Shown: positions 13,797 to 23,234, counted from the stretch's first letter. The stretch is DNA of 64,000 bases from Bordetella sp. LUAb4 (GCF_021325795.1 NZ_JAHPZX010000001.1:992001-1056000), one strand, 5' to 3'. Notes: generated by a model not told the origin, from the sequence alone. Program-made: numbers and translations.

Positions 13797-15199
13797 ATCA
13801 GCACAGCAATTTCCGCGTCATCGCGATGGTGGTCGCCACCACGCTGTTCATGCAGAACATCGACAGCACCGCCATCGCCACCGCCCTGCCGGACATGGCG
13901 CGCGACCTCAACGTCAACGCCGTACACCTGAGCGCCGCCATCACGTCTTACCTGGTGGCCATGACCGTGTTCGTGCCGGTCAGCGGCTGGGTGGCCGACC
14001 GCTACGGCGCCAAGCGCGTCTTCATGTCGGCCATCGCCTTGTTCACGCTGTCTTCCTGCGCCTGCGCGCTGTCCGCGGGACTGGGCTGGTTGATCGCGGC
14101 GCGGATTCTGCAGGGAATCAGCGGCGCCATGATGGTGCCGGTCGGCCGCCTGGTGCTGTTGCGCGGCGTGCGGCGCGAAGACTTGTTGTCGGCCACCACC
14201 TGGCTGTCCATGCCCGCGATGGTGGGTCCGGTGATCGGGCCGCCGCTGGGTGGCTTCCTGACCGACACGTTTTCGTGGCGCGCTATTTTCTGGATCAATC
14301 TGCCTATCGGTTTGCTGGGCCTGGTGCTGGTCGCACGCCTGATCCCGGCCAGCAAGAACGAACGGCCACCCAAGCTGGATCTGCTGGGCATGACGCTGGT
14401 GGGCGCCGCGCTGAGCATCTTCATGGTGGGCGTGGAGACCGTGGGGCGCGGCATCGTGCCGGACGCCTGGTCGTGGCTGGCCATCGTGGCCGGGCTGGCG
14501 CTGTTCGGCCTGACGGTCTGGCACTGCCGGCGCGTGGCGCACCCCGCGCTGGATTTCTCCCTGCTGTCGATTCCTACCTATAAAGCGTCCACGGTGGCCG
14601 GCAGCCTGTTCCGCGCCGGGGCCGGCGCCATGCCTTTTCTGGTGCCCATCACGCTGCAACTGGGTTTCGGCCTGTCCGCTTCGCGCAGCGGGCTGATCTC
14701 GTTCGCCAGCGCCATCGGCGCGTTCTGCATGCGGCCGATGACGCAGTTCTTCTTGCAGCGCTTCCGCGTGCGCAGCATCCTGCTGGGCGGCACCTTCGCG
14801 TTCGCCGCGATGCTGGCCGCCTGCGCCACGTTGACGCCGGCCTGGCCTGAACTGGCGGTCTTCATCCTGCTGGTATGCGTGGGCCTGGCGCGTTCGCTGA
14901 ATTTCGCGTGCATGAACGCCTTGGCGTATGCCGACATTCCCAGTGAAAAGCTGTCCGCCGCCACGTCGTTCTTCGGCATGGCGCAGAACCTGCCGCGCGC
15001 GGCGGGCGTGGCCCTGGCCGCGGGCATCATGCAGTTGTCGATGACCGTGTCCGGCCGCACCCATGCGTCCCATTTCGACTTCGCCTGCGCCTTCCTGTCC
15101 GTCGCCGCCATGGTGCTGGCTTCGGCGCCCATGCTGGCCGAGCTCAAGCCCGAAGCGGGCGCGGGTATTTCGCGCGGGCGCAAAGCGAAGGCGGCTTGA
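13793..15199 (+). CDS. Second DHA2-type MFS exporter
   Basis: Predicted multi-helix MFS exporter of 468 residues that starts with a GTG overlapping the glpK stop. It is clearly a paralogue of the protein at 10760: [16 protein letters not shown] against [29 protein letters not shown] against [13 protein letters not shown], and [11 protein letters not shown] in both. The frame is open far upstream through glpK, but that is shadow; homology begins at [15 protein letters not shown]. The C-terminal tail is basic. Its stop codon lies inside the first unit of an 11-bp tandem repeat. Substrate unknown. Confidence 0.86.
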
Positions 15200-15281
15200 G
15201 CGTGGCTTGTGCGTGGCCCGAACCTGGACCGAACGCGACTTGAACGTGGTTTGAACGTAGCCTCAACGCGGTCCGAGCGCG
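15194..15281. repeat. 11-bp imperfect tandem repeat, eight copies
   Basis: Eight consecutive 11-base units close to GCTTGAACGTG run from the last codons of the MFS gene into the intergenic space, keeping their phase without indels. The 324 bases from 15200 to 15523 hold this repeat, a C9 tract and otherwise no gene. The 11-base period is close to one helical turn, so a DNA-binding array is possible, but decay of a simple repeat is equally likely. Confidence 0.88.
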
Positions 15282-15428
15282 GCTTGGCCAATGGCCGCCT
15301 GTGTCGCGAGCGTGCGTATTCCGAGCGGCATCACCACCAAATTCCCACACCGTAGCAGCGTTTTCCCACAGCAGGGTAGGAGCGGCGGCGACAGCCTTGC
15401 GAAAATCGCCTCCTTACTATTGGCGGCA

Positions 15429-15437
15429 CCCCCCCCC
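15429..15437. repeat. Poly-C tract (9) upstream of 15524 gene
   Basis: Nine consecutive C, ending 86 bases before the ATG at 15524, in the interval where a promoter for that gene should be. Phase-variable Bordetella fimbrial promoters contain C tracts in a similar place; no promoter hexamers are obvious around this one. Confidence 0.9.
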
Positions 15438-15523
15438 TTCCCTCACTGTCGGCGTCCGCAGCCGCGGCCGCAGGCATGTGCAGGGCGAGGGCCAGGGCCC
15501 AAATCCATATCGAGGAAATCAAC

Positions 15524-15901
15524 ATGCTCTCCGCCCTGTCCGCCATTGGCGCCGCAATCTCCCAAACCGTCGGACGAAAGTCAAACGATGAGACGTCCAC
15601 GCGGGGCATCGTGGGAGACCAGACTTTCATGCAGCAAGAAGGTACCCCCCGCACAACGATGCGTAAGCCTGCGACTTCGAAGCAACAAGCGAGCTTGCCG
15701 AGTATCAAGGAAAGCAGGAACCCCACCACTCAGCGGCATAGCCGAAAAAACGCCGCGACGCCGGAGGAAATGCGCATGCTGACGAATGGGTCGGAAGAGA
15801 ACAGACCGAAAGAGCCCGCGCCAAAAGAGCGAACCTATGTGGGCAACTGCAAACGCATGATCGAGAAGACAAAGGGCCACGCGCCAGGCGGCGCTCGCTG
15901 A
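15524..15901 (+). CDS. Small unknown protein, secreted-effector-like
   Basis: A 125-residue protein not recognised as any family. The start ATG follows GAGGAAATCAAC, a good ribosome site. The first 15 residues are weakly hydrophobic (MLSALSAIGAAISQTV); the rest is very polar, rich in Ser, Thr, Arg, Lys and Asn, and probably disordered. It contains STRGIVGDQTFMQQ near residue 22, which resembles STAGTIGGQTFTAQ in the protein encoded at 16053. Codon use is less GC-biased at third positions than in the neighbouring core genes, which suggests transfer. A secreted substrate is an inference from composition and neighbours only. Confidence 0.6.
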   Translation: MLSALSAIGAAISQTVGRKSNDETSTRGIVGDQTFMQQEGTPRTTMRKPATSKQQASLPSIKESRNPTTQRHSRKNAATPEEMRMLTNGSEENRPKEPAPKERTYVGNCKRMIEKTKGHAPGGAR

Positions 15902-16052
15902 CCTGCCCGCCGGAAAATTCCCGTCCATTTCCGGCGCGCTCCTGCCGCTACGCGCGCCCAGCGGCGACAGATGGAATGCATGACGCAACCCTATAGTCCC
16001 CGGTTTTCATTTGCCGGCTTTCACGCGGCACTAATCGCAAAAGGACTTAAAA

Positions 16053-16670
16053 ATGGTTGCAGCAATTGGCGGAGCACACGTTCAACCCTTGGACGGACAC
16101 GGCGGCGTCTCCGATGCCCGCAGCACGGCGGGAACCATCGGCGGCCAGACTTTCACCGCGCAATCAAGCGCCACGCGCGCGGGCGGCCGGCCCGCGGATG
16201 GCACGCCTGCCAATAATGGCGACATGCAGGCCTTCAAGCAATCCGAGGGTGCGGCGCCGCGGCACACCGGGCAGGCCACGACTGCCGGCGCGCCTGAAAA
16301 CCACGCCTCGCCCATCACGCAAACGCACACCACTCAAGTCTTCACGACCGGGAATTTCGTGGATTTCGGCGGTCCGACGAGTCCCGCTGCCTCCGCCGCC
16401 CCCACCAACGATACGCGAGCGACCTCTGATGCGCAGACCGCAACGCAGACTACGCCGCGTGAATCGCGCAAGGGCAGCTCCCTGCGCCAGAAGCTGCACA
16501 CGGCTTTTAAATTCGCCGGCGCCGCGGTGGTGATCGGCGGGGCCGCGACAGCCGTTGCCGCGGGGGCTGCGGCCCTGGCCGCGCCTGTCCTGCTGGCCGG
16601 ACTGGGCGTAGCCATCGGCGGTGTGATCGTGTTGACCGTGAATCACTTCACCAGGCCTGGGCAGGCATGA
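16053..16670 (+). CDS. Unknown protein with C-terminal glycine-rich membrane region
   Basis: A 205-residue protein of no recognised family. Residues 1-130 are polar and rich in Thr, Ala, Gly and Gln, probably disordered, with STAGTIGGQTFTAQ near residue 24. After a basic patch (RESRKGSSLRQKLH), residues 148-198 form a long Ala/Gly-rich hydrophobic stretch (FAGAAVVIGGAATAVAAGAA and onward) that could be two membrane helices with glycine packing. AAAAGGAC precedes the ATG. Its stop overlaps the start of the next gene (ATGA), and the two proteins share this overall design. Confidence 0.62.
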   Translation: MVAAIGGAHVQPLDGHGGVSDARSTAGTIGGQTFTAQSSATRAGGRPADGTPANNGDMQAFKQSEGAAPRHTGQATTAGAPENHASPITQTHTTQVFTTGNFVDFGGPTSPAASAAPTNDTRATSDAQTATQTTPRESRKGSSLRQKLHTAFKFAGAAVVIGGAATAVAAGAAALAAPVLLAGLGVAIGGVIVLTVNHFTRPGQA

Positions 16671-17476
16671 GAGCAGACTCCCTATCCCATTCATCGCCAT
16701 CGGTAAGTGGCGGCAATGGTGTCGCCCCGCTTCCCGATCGCGCTGACATCGGTGGCCAACGGGTCCAGTCAAAAGCCACACAACCTCGCGCATCGCTGGC
16801 GAACGGCAGCGCGCCATCCGCGCGCGGTCGCGCTGCGCCGCCCTCCTACGAAGCCCATATGGCGATGCAAGCGCGCGCCAAGGGTGCAAGCGCGCAGGGC
16901 GGATCGACCAGCGCGGACGAGACAGGTATTTCATCCCAGGCGGAAACTCGGACGGATGCTGGGAGAAATGACCGGACGGATGCACCGATGGATGCTCAGA
17001 GGAATGCCCGGGCCCACGCTCATGGAACCATGGCGGCCCCCCACGCTCAGGTGGCTGCCATCCTGCTCCAGGCGCCGACGCGGAGCCAGCACGCCGGCGC
17101 TGCGGCGCCCGACGCGGCGAATGGCGCTGCGAATGGTGCTGCGAATGGTGCTGCAACCCGCAACACGGCGCGAGACGAAGCTCGGCAAACGCGTCAACCC
17201 GCCGCCAGCCCGAGCGCGCCAAAGGCCCGTCGCGGCGCTTTCCTGGACAGGGTAGCGAACGCGCTTACGTCAAAATTCGCGTGGAGCACGGGTTGCATGA
17301 TGGCCGGGGCCGGCCTGGTTGTCGCTGGCGGCCTGGGCTTGATCATTCCCGCCCTGGTCGGCGGATTGAGCTTGCCCCTGGTCCTGGGCATGCTCGCGGT
17401 CGGCGGCGTGGGCGGCATCGTGTTCATGGCGCACAAGGTCCTCGAAATGTCGATGCGCAAGCATCCGCCCGTCTAA
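16667..17476 (+). CDS. Unknown protein, same design as its upstream partner
   Basis: A 269-residue protein starting with ATG in an ATGA overlap, so it is translationally coupled to the gene at 16053. Residues 1-190 are polar and low in complexity, including NGAANGAANGAA near 150. After a basic patch (KARRGAFLDRV), residues 204-258 form two hydrophobic stretches (MMAGAGLVVAGGLGLIIPAL; LPLVLGMLAVGGVGGIVFMA). ADIGGQRVQSKA near residue 27 echoes the GGQTF motif of the partner. The pair could be a diverged duplication whose products act together in a membrane. Function unknown. Confidence 0.62.
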   Translation: MRADSLSHSSPSVSGGNGVAPLPDRADIGGQRVQSKATQPRASLANGSAPSARGRAAPPSYEAHMAMQARAKGASAQGGSTSADETGISSQAETRTDAGRNDRTDAPMDAQRNARAHAHGTMAAPHAQVAAILLQAPTRSQHAGAAAPDAANGAANGAANGAATRNTARDEARQTRQPAASPSAPKARRGAFLDRVANALTSKFAWSTGCMMAGAGLVVAGGLGLIIPALVGGLSLPLVLGMLAVGGVGGIVFMAHKVLEMSMRKHPPV

Positions 17477-17591
17477 TCCAAGGACCGGCCGACTGGCGCG
17501 CGGACACGCTAATCCCGCGCCTGGCCGGCCGGCGCGATGGCCCTCGGGATTTCAATCGAGGAATCCGTGGCTATGACGAGGCCACCGAGAC

Positions 17592-17645
17592 GCGCGAGGA
17601 CGTAGCCCTCGCGCCTGCCGACGCCAAGCTTAGTTGAGCTTGGCG
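17592..17645. terminator. Two hairpins between convergent genes
   Basis: GCGCGAGG/CCTCGCGC (17592-17599 and 17607-17614, 7-base loop) and CGCCAAGCT/AGCTTGGCG (17622-17630 and 17637-17645, 6-base loop) lie between the stops of the 16667 gene and the minus-strand binding-protein gene. Neither is followed by a T run, so factor-independent termination is uncertain. Confidence 0.4.
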
Positions 17646-18637
17646 CCCGACAGCTTGACGATTTCCTTGTACTTGTCTTTCTCGCTGACCACGAAGGCCG
17701 CGAATTCTTTTTCGCTCATGGGCTTGACCTCCGAACCCATGGTCAGCAGACGCTGACGCACGTCCGGCTGCATCAGAGCCTGGCTATAGGCCTTGTTCAG
17801 CTTGTCCACCACGGGCGCGGGCGTGCCGCCGGTGGTGAAGACGCCGAACCAGGTGCCCAGGTCGAAGCCCTTGACGCCGCTTTCCTCCACCGTGGGCACA
17901 TCGGGCAGCAGCGACGAACGCTGCGTGGTGGTCACGGCCAAAGCCTTGACCTTGCCGTCCTTGATCAACGGTGCCGACGCGGCCAGGTTGTCGAACATGA
18001 AGTCCGACTGGCCCGACAACAATGCCAGTTGAGCCGGCGCGGCGCCCTGATAGGGGATGTGCTCGACATTGATGCCGGCGCGCGCCTTGAGCAACTCGCC
18101 AGCCAGATGGCCCGCGCTGCCGTTACCGCCCGAACCGTAGTTCAGCTTGCCGGGATTGGCCTTGGCATAAGCAATCAGGTCGCCCAGCTTCTCGATGTGG
18201 TTCTTCTTGGCGAAGTCGTCATTCATGACCAGAACATTGGGCACCGACGCCACGATGGTGACCGGGGCGAAATCCTTGATGGGGTCATAAGGCAGGTTGG
18301 CGAACAGGAAAGGATTGATGGCATGCGTCGCCACCGCGCCCATCACCAGCGTGTAGCCGTCGGGATTGGCCTTGGCGGCGAGGTCGGCGCCGATATTGCC
18401 GCCCGCGCCGGCGCGGTTTTCCACGATCACGGGCTGGCCCAGCGAATCGCGTACTTTTTCCGCCAGCAGGCGGGCCATCGTGTCCAAGGGGCCGCCGGGC
18501 GGGTAAGGCACGATGAAGCGCAGGGGTTTGCTGGGATATTCAGCGGCAGCCTGGGTCAGGCCGGGAACGACGGCGGCGACAGCCAGCGCGCCGCCTAGAA
18601 GAATGCGGCGCAGCGCGCCCCACGCGGGAATAGCCAT
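17630..18637 (-). CDS. Bug-type tripartite tricarboxylate transporter binding protein
   Basis: Periplasmic substrate-binding protein of the Bug/TctC family, which expanded massively in Bordetella and relatives. It has 335 residues with a signal peptide (hydrophobic segment ending TQAAA), then YPSKPLRFIVPYPPGGPLDT, ENRAGAGGNIGAD and YGSGGNGSAGHLAGELL, all family hallmarks. ATG at 18637 follows AGAGGAGC. It has no TctA or TctB membrane partner next to it, as is common for orphan Bug proteins. Ligand unknown, probably a carboxylate. It stands alone, interrupting the run of unknown proteins on the plus strand. Confidence 0.92.
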   Translation of the reverse strand: MAIPAWGALRRILLGGALAVAAVVPGLTQAAAEYPSKPLRFIVPYPPGGPLDTMARLLAEKVRDSLGQPVIVENRAGAGGNIGADLAAKANPDGYTLVMGAVATHAINPFLFANLPYDPIKDFAPVTIVASVPNVLVMNDDFAKKNHIEKLGDLIAYAKANPGKLNYGSGGNGSAGHLAGELLKARAGINVEHIPYQGAAPAQLALLSGQSDFMFDNLAASAPLIKDGKVKALAVTTTQRSSLLPDVPTVEESGVKGFDLGTWFGVFTTGGTPAPVVDKLNKAYSQALMQPDVRQRLLTMGSEVKPMSEKEFAAFVVSEKDKYKEIVKLSGAKLN

Positions 18638-18806
18638 GTTTGAGCTCCTCTTCTCAATTGCATTTTGTAATACAGGGCATAAGCATAACCCGGTGTTTAC
18701 AGCGAGATGACGCTCCGGCCGTGTAACGGAGGCGGCGCAACGCTTTCCCCCCGGCTTATGGGGCATGCGCGCAACAACGGTCCTCGGCAATCCCAAGAGA
18801 GTTAAG

Positions 18807-18830
18807 TTTTTTTTGGGGGAAGTCCCCCAA
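18807..18830. repeat. T8 tract and perfect hairpin upstream of 19028 gene
   Basis: Eight T (18807-18814) run into TTGGGGG-AAGT-CCCCCAA (18813-18830), a 7-bp stem with a 4-base loop. On either strand the hairpin is not followed by U residues, so it is not a standard terminator. It lies about 200 bases before the unknown gene at 19028. Confidence 0.6.
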
Positions 18831-19027
18831 TGCCCCCAAGAAGCAGGGCGGCGGAGGTACCGATACCGGCGTCGGTGCCGGAACTCTCACGTCCCAAATG
18901 TCCCAGAAAAATCCATGGCCCGTTAGGAAAACCGAATTGGCAGGCAAGCACGTCACCCAAAGACCGACTCTCGGCGGCAACCGATAGTAGCGGCTCCATC
19001 CTCGTCATCTCGAAAGGAGTACACACC

Positions 19028-19981
19028 ATGTTCGGCCAAGCATCCCTGACGACGTCTACGCCGCAGTTCAATCCCGCCCATTTCACCTCGACGCCGACGC
19101 CGACGCCAGGGGCGACTTATTACATCGCGGGCATCCCGGCCACTTCCTACAATCAAGGTACGGTCGAGAAAGCGGCGCAGTACGCGTTCAAAAGTGACTG
19201 CACGCGTAAGCAGTTTGACCCTCGCACCTCGGAGCTGGCCTTTGTACCCTGCGAGGGCAACGGGAAGTCAAGACCTGCCCGGGCGTATCGTCCCATGCGT
19301 CCCAGGCGTCCGTGGGTGCAGCCGCAAGTCGCTTCGACTCATGCAATCCGGGGCATCCCGCAAGAAAACATCAAGCCCGGCGAACTCAGGGCTATGTCGC
19401 AGGATTTGTACGGGCCATCGCTCGCCCCCGTCGTCGAGAAGCCTTCCGAGCACAACCAAGGTTTCACATCAACCGCGGATTTGACCCGGGCATCAAGAGG
19501 GCCGACCGGCTGCGAGCAGGGCAAGGACGCGACGGTGCAGAAAGGGAGCGATGGCACTTGCTGGAAAATGGAGGAAACGAAGCTTGACCATTGTGAAATG
19601 GTTACCGTCCCCTGCGAGCGCGACGTGACAGAAGCGGGCGCAGGGAGCAGCACAGCGCCCACTGACGAAGCAAGCGACGTAACGCAAGCCGATGCGGAGA
19701 TCAGTACGACGCAGGCCGGCGCGGAAGACGCAGTGACCCAAACCAGCAAGAAGCGCAACGTGCCGCCGGCCGACGGTGGGATATTGGAAAGAGCACCCGA
19801 AGCACAAGCGGGTTGGTCCACAGTGGTCCCCCTCTTCTTCATGGCGCTCGGCGTGGGTTCCATCTTCTTCCTGTTCATGTACTGCCTCCTCGCGAACCGG
19901 GGACAAGGGCAGTCCGAACAAAAGCAGGATGAGGAAGCCCAGCGCAACGCACGGCCGCTGCTGGATCCCCAGTACGTCTAA
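19028..19981 (+). CDS. Unknown protein with one C-terminal membrane helix
   Basis: A 317-residue protein of no recognised family. ATG at 19028 follows GAAAGGAGT; the frame is open upstream but without a ribosome site. The N-terminus is Ser/Thr/Pro-rich (SLTTSTPQFNPAHFTSTPTP) and lacks a signal peptide. The middle carries scattered cysteines, including CEQGKDATVQKGSDGTCW. An acidic Ala/Thr-rich stretch (about 195-250) leads to one hydrophobic helix (VVPLFFMALGVGSIFFLFMY, about 268-290) and a charged tail. This layout suits a tail-anchored or type III-secreted membrane protein, but that is inference. A weak HrpL-like motif (GGAACT at 18880) lies about 140 bases upstream. Confidence 0.6.
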   Translation: MFGQASLTTSTPQFNPAHFTSTPTPTPGATYYIAGIPATSYNQGTVEKAAQYAFKSDCTRKQFDPRTSELAFVPCEGNGKSRPARAYRPMRPRRPWVQPQVASTHAIRGIPQENIKPGELRAMSQDLYGPSLAPVVEKPSEHNQGFTSTADLTRASRGPTGCEQGKDATVQKGSDGTCWKMEETKLDHCEMVTVPCERDVTEAGAGSSTAPTDEASDVTQADAEISTTQAGAEDAVTQTSKKRNVPPADGGILERAPEAQAGWSTVVPLFFMALGVGSIFFLFMYCLLANRGQGQSEQKQDEEAQRNARPLLDPQYV

Positions 19982-20014
19982 GCGCAACGCCGGTCCTCAG
20001 ACCAGCTCCCGCCA

Positions 20015-20755
20015 TCAATGCAGGATCTGGCTGAGGAACAGCTTCGTGCGTTCGTTCTGCGGATTGTCGAAGAACGCGTCGGGCGTATTCTGTTCGATGA
20101 TCTCGCCCCGATCCATGAAGATGACGCGGTTGGCCACCTTGCGCGCGAAGCCCATTTCATGGGTCACGCACAACATGGTCATACCGCTTTCCTGGGCCAG
20201 GTTGACCATCACGTCCAGCACTTCCTTGACCATTTCGGGATCCAGCGCCGAAGTCGGTTCATCGAACAGCATGACCTTGGGATTCATGCACAGCGATCGC
20301 GCGATGGCCACGCGCTGCTGCTGGCCGCCGGACAACTGGCCAGGGAATTTGGTGGCCTGTTCCGGAATGCGCACGCGTTCCAGGTACTTCATGGCCGTGG
20401 CCTCGGCCTCGGCCTTGGACTTCTTCAGCACCCACACCGGCCCCAGCGTCAGGTTCTCCAACACCGTCAGATGGGGGAACAGGTTGAAGTGCTGGAACAC
20501 CATCCCAACGTCGCGGCGGATGATTTCGATCTTCTTCAGGTCGTTGGTCAGCTCCGTGCCGTCGACGACGATCTGCCCTTTCTGGTGCTCTTCCAGCCGG
20601 TTGATGCAGCGGATCATGGTCGACTTGCCCGACCCCGACGGCCCGCAGATGACGATACGTTCGCCCGGCTCGACGTTCAGGTTGATATTGCGCAGCACGT
20701 GAAACTGGCCGTACCACTTGTTGACGTCCTGCATGCGTATGATGGCTTCGGCCAT
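20015..20755 (-). CDS. aapP: AapP amino-acid ABC transporter ATPase
   Basis: Cytoplasmic ATPase of the general L-amino acid importer. The 246 residues show Walker [11 protein letters not shown]-loop [14 protein letters not shown], signature LSGGQQQR, Walker [16 protein letters not shown] and the switch His in VTHEMG. ATG at 20755 follows AAGGGGAGC; the frame stays open 60 codons further, without homology. Last gene of aapJQMP, 56 bases after aapM. Confidence 0.95.
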   Translation of the reverse strand: MAEAIIRMQDVNKWYGQFHVLRNINLNVEPGERIVICGPSGSGKSTMIRCINRLEEHQKGQIVVDGTELTNDLKKIEIIRRDVGMVFQHFNLFPHLTVLENLTLGPVWVLKKSKAEAEATAMKYLERVRIPEQATKFPGQLSGGQQQRVAIARSLCMNPKVMLFDEPTSALDPEMVKEVLDVMVNLAQESGMTMLCVTHEMGFARKVANRVIFMDRGEIIEQNTPDAFFDNPQNERTKLFLSQILH

Positions 20756-20811
20756 GAGGGTGCTCCCCTTGAGGCAAGCGGCGCACCCACCCGGATGCAC
20801 CGCCCGCGCGA

Positions 20812-21909
20812 TTAGCGTTGGTGTCCGCGCGCCAGCCGGCGCTCCAGCGCCTGGCTGTACTTGGACATCGAAAAGCAGAAGACGAAATAGATCAGCGAGA
20901 TGAACAGGTAGGCCTCGACGCCGAAGCCGCGCCACGCGGCGTCCGACAGTGCGGCCTTGGCCGCCAGCGTCAGGTCGAAGATACCGATGATCACCACCAG
21001 CGACGTGTCCTTGAACAGCGCGATGAAAATGCTGACCAGGGGCGGAATGACGATCTTCAGCGCCTGCGGCAGGATGATCTTGCGCATCTGCTGCCAGTAC
21101 GTCAGGCCCAGCGAATCGGCGCCTTCATACTGCCCCTTGGGAATCGCCTGCAGGCCGCCGCGCACCGTCTCGGCGATGTACGCCGCGGCGAACAGGATGA
21201 TGGCGATCTGCGCGCGCAGCAGCTTGTCGATGGAATAGCCTTCCGGCAGGAACAGCGGCAGCATCACCGACGACATGAACAGCAGGCTGATCAGCGGCAC
21301 GCCGCGGATCAGCTCGATGTACACGACGCACAAGGCCTTGATCGCCGGCATCTTCGAGCGCCGTCCCAGCGCCAGCAGCACGCCGATGGGAAACGCAAAG
21401 GCGATGCCGAAGGTGGCAAGAATCAGCGTCAGCGGCAGGCCGCCCCAGCGGGCGTTCTCGACGTAGGTCAGGCCCAGTACGCCGCCCCACATCAGCACGG
21501 CCACCAGGGTCAATCCGACCACCCAGACCCACAGCAACCACGGCTTCCAGAAGCGCCGCACGCCGCTGCAGACGATCACGGCGATCAGCAGGAAGGTGGC
21601 GATGAGGGGCCGCCACTGTTCATCGTAGGGATACGTGCCGAACAGGATCAGGCGATGTTTTTCGCGGATGAAGGCCCAGCAGGCGCCGCCCGATGTGCGG
21701 CACTCCTGCGCCGTCGACGCGGAGAAATTCGCCTTGATGAACAGCCATTCAAGCGCGGCGGGCACGCACATCAGCAGCACCCAGGCGATCAGCACCGTCA
21801 GCAGGATGTTCAACGGCGAGGAGAACAGGCGCGCATGCACCCAGGCCCACGCGCCCACATGATTGGACGGCGGCGGCAGGGCTTCGGTAGGAGTATGGGA
21901 GCTGGCCAT
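20812..21909 (-). CDS. aapM: AapM amino-acid ABC transporter permease
   Basis: Inner-membrane permease of 365 residues pairing with AapQ. The N-terminal half has several helices specific to the Aap subfamily; the C-terminal half is the HisM-type permease core with [16 protein letters not shown] and the EAA-loop segment [20 protein letters not shown]. It begins with ATG one base after the aapQ stop, so translation is coupled. The general L-amino acid transporter takes up many amino acids in rhizobia; the actual range here cannot be read from sequence. Confidence 0.93.
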   Translation of the reverse strand: MASSHTPTEALPPPSNHVGAWAWVHARLFSSPLNILLTVLIAWVLLMCVPAALEWLFIKANFSASTAQECRTSGGACWAFIREKHRLILFGTYPYDEQWRPLIATFLLIAVIVCSGVRRFWKPWLLWVWVVGLTLVAVLMWGGVLGLTYVENARWGGLPLTLILATFGIAFAFPIGVLLALGRRSKMPAIKALCVVYIELIRGVPLISLLFMSSVMLPLFLPEGYSIDKLLRAQIAIILFAAAYIAETVRGGLQAIPKGQYEGADSLGLTYWQQMRKIILPQALKIVIPPLVSIFIALFKDTSLVVIIGIFDLTLAAKAALSDAAWRGFGVEAYLFISLIYFVFCFSMSKYSQALERRLARGHQR

Positions 21910-21910
21910 G

Positions 21911-23101
21911 TCAACGCTCCACCAGCGCCAGGCGCTTGTTGTACCAGTTCATGAATACCGAGATCGACAGGCTGACCGTCAGATACGCGGCCATGATGAT
22001 GAGGATGCCTTCGATGGCCTGGCCGGTCTGGTTCAGGGTGGTATTGACCACCGACACGATGTCCGGATAGCCGATCGCCACCGCCAATGAACTGTTCTTG
22101 GTCAAGTTCAGGTACTGGCTGGTCATCGGCGGGATGATCACGCGCAGTGCCTGCGGCAGCACCACCAGACGCAGTACCAGGCTGCGGCGCAGGCCCAGCG
22201 AGCTGGCGGCTTCCGTCTGGCCATGGTTGACGGCCTGGATGCCCGAGCGCACGACTTCCGCCACGAATGCACCCGTATACATGACGAGTCCCGCCAGCAA
22301 GGCGGCGAACTCCGGCGACAACGTCATGCCGCCCTGGAAGTTGAAGCCCTTGAGCGCCGGCACGTCCAGCGCCAGCGAGGCACCGCTGATGAGCCAGCCC
22401 ACCACGGGAAAGGCGATGATCAGCAGGATGGCCCAGCGCGTCAGCGGAAAGATGCGGCCGGTCTTTTCCTGGCGCTTGTTACCCCAATGCGCCAGCGCAA
22501 CGATGGCGACGATGGCCAGCCCCAGTCCGCCCAGCATCCAGTCGACCGCGTCGCCTTGCAGGGTCGGCAGCTTGAGCCCGCGGTTGGAGATGAACACCCC
22601 CGGTATCGGCTGGTGCGCCTGGCGCGGTCCCGGCATGTTTTCCGTGATGATGGCGTACCAGAAAAACAGCTGCAGCAGCAGCGGCACGTTGCGCATCACC
22701 TCGACGTAGACCGAGGCCAGCTTGGCCACCAGCCAGTTCTTGGACAGGCGCGCGATGCCCACCAGGGTGCCCAGGATGGTCGCCAGCACGATGCCGATCA
22801 CCGCCACCCGCAGGGTATTGACCAGCCCCACCATGATGGCGCGGCCGTAGGTATTGGACGGGGAGTAATCGATGGCGGTTTCGCCGATGGCGAAGCCAGC
22901 CTCGCGGGTAAGAAAGCCGAAACCCGTGGCGATGTTGCGCACCGCCAGGTTATGCAGCGTATTGGAAACCAGGAACCAGATCACCCAGGCCACGGCGGCC
23001 AGCGCGACGACCTGGTAGACCACGGCGCGCACGCCCGGATCGTTCCAGGACAATTTGCGCGGCGGCGCCCCGGTGGGCGGGGTATTGGAAGAAGTCGTCA
23101 T
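21911..23101 (-). CDS. aapQ: AapQ amino-acid ABC transporter permease
   Basis: Inner-membrane permease of 396 residues. It shows the Aap-type N-terminal helix (VVYQVVALAAVAWVIWFLV), the periplasmic segment with DYSPSNTYGRA, and the permease core (YVEVMRNVPLLLQLFFWYA; EAASSLGLRRSLVLRLVVLP). ATG at 23101 gives MTTSSNTPP; the frame is open 17 codons further without conservation. It is separated from aapJ by 133 bases that hold a strong hairpin. Confidence 0.94.
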   Translation of the reverse strand: MTTSSNTPPTGAPPRKLSWNDPGVRAVVYQVVALAAVAWVIWFLVSNTLHNLAVRNIATGFGFLTREAGFAIGETAIDYSPSNTYGRAIMVGLVNTLRVAVIGIVLATILGTLVGIARLSKNWLVAKLASVYVEVMRNVPLLLQLFFWYAIITENMPGPRQAHQPIPGVFISNRGLKLPTLQGDAVDWMLGGLGLAIVAIVALAHWGNKRQEKTGRIFPLTRWAILLIIAFPVVGWLISGASLALDVPALKGFNFQGGMTLSPEFAALLAGLVMYTGAFVAEVVRSGIQAVNHGQTEAASSLGLRRSLVLRLVVLPQALRVIIPPMTSQYLNLTKNSSLAVAIGYPDIVSVVNTTLNQTGQAIEGILIIMAAYLTVSLSISVFMNWYNKRLALVER

Positions 23102-23155
23102 AGCGTATCCGCGTCCTGGACGGGTTGATAGCGGTAAGCCAGGGCCTGACAAGAC

Positions 23156-23173
23156 CGGCGGCCTATGCCGCCG
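23156..23173 (-). terminator. Intercistronic hairpin between aapJ and aapQ
   Basis: CGGCGGC-CTAT-GCCGCCG, a perfect 7-bp stem in the 133-base gap after the binding-protein gene. Without a U tract it is better read as a 3'-stabilising or partial-termination element. Such elements are common after periplasmic binding-protein genes and keep the binding protein in excess of the permease. Confidence 0.5.
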
Positions 23174-23234
23174 TCGTCAGACCCACCGCGGCCGGACCGG
23201 CCCCGCCATCGGGCGAGTGTCGGCCCCGGCTCGA

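Noticed and set aside
18813-18830. Hairpin read as a rho-independent terminator
   Set aside because: The T run lies before the stem on the plus strand, and A residues follow it on the minus strand, so no U-tailed hairpin forms in either direction.
22972-23000. Other GGAACC occurrences as hrp boxes (for example inside aapQ and near 12501, 40901 and 56071)
   Set aside because: None has CCACNNA at 15 or 16 bases, and most lie inside core genes.
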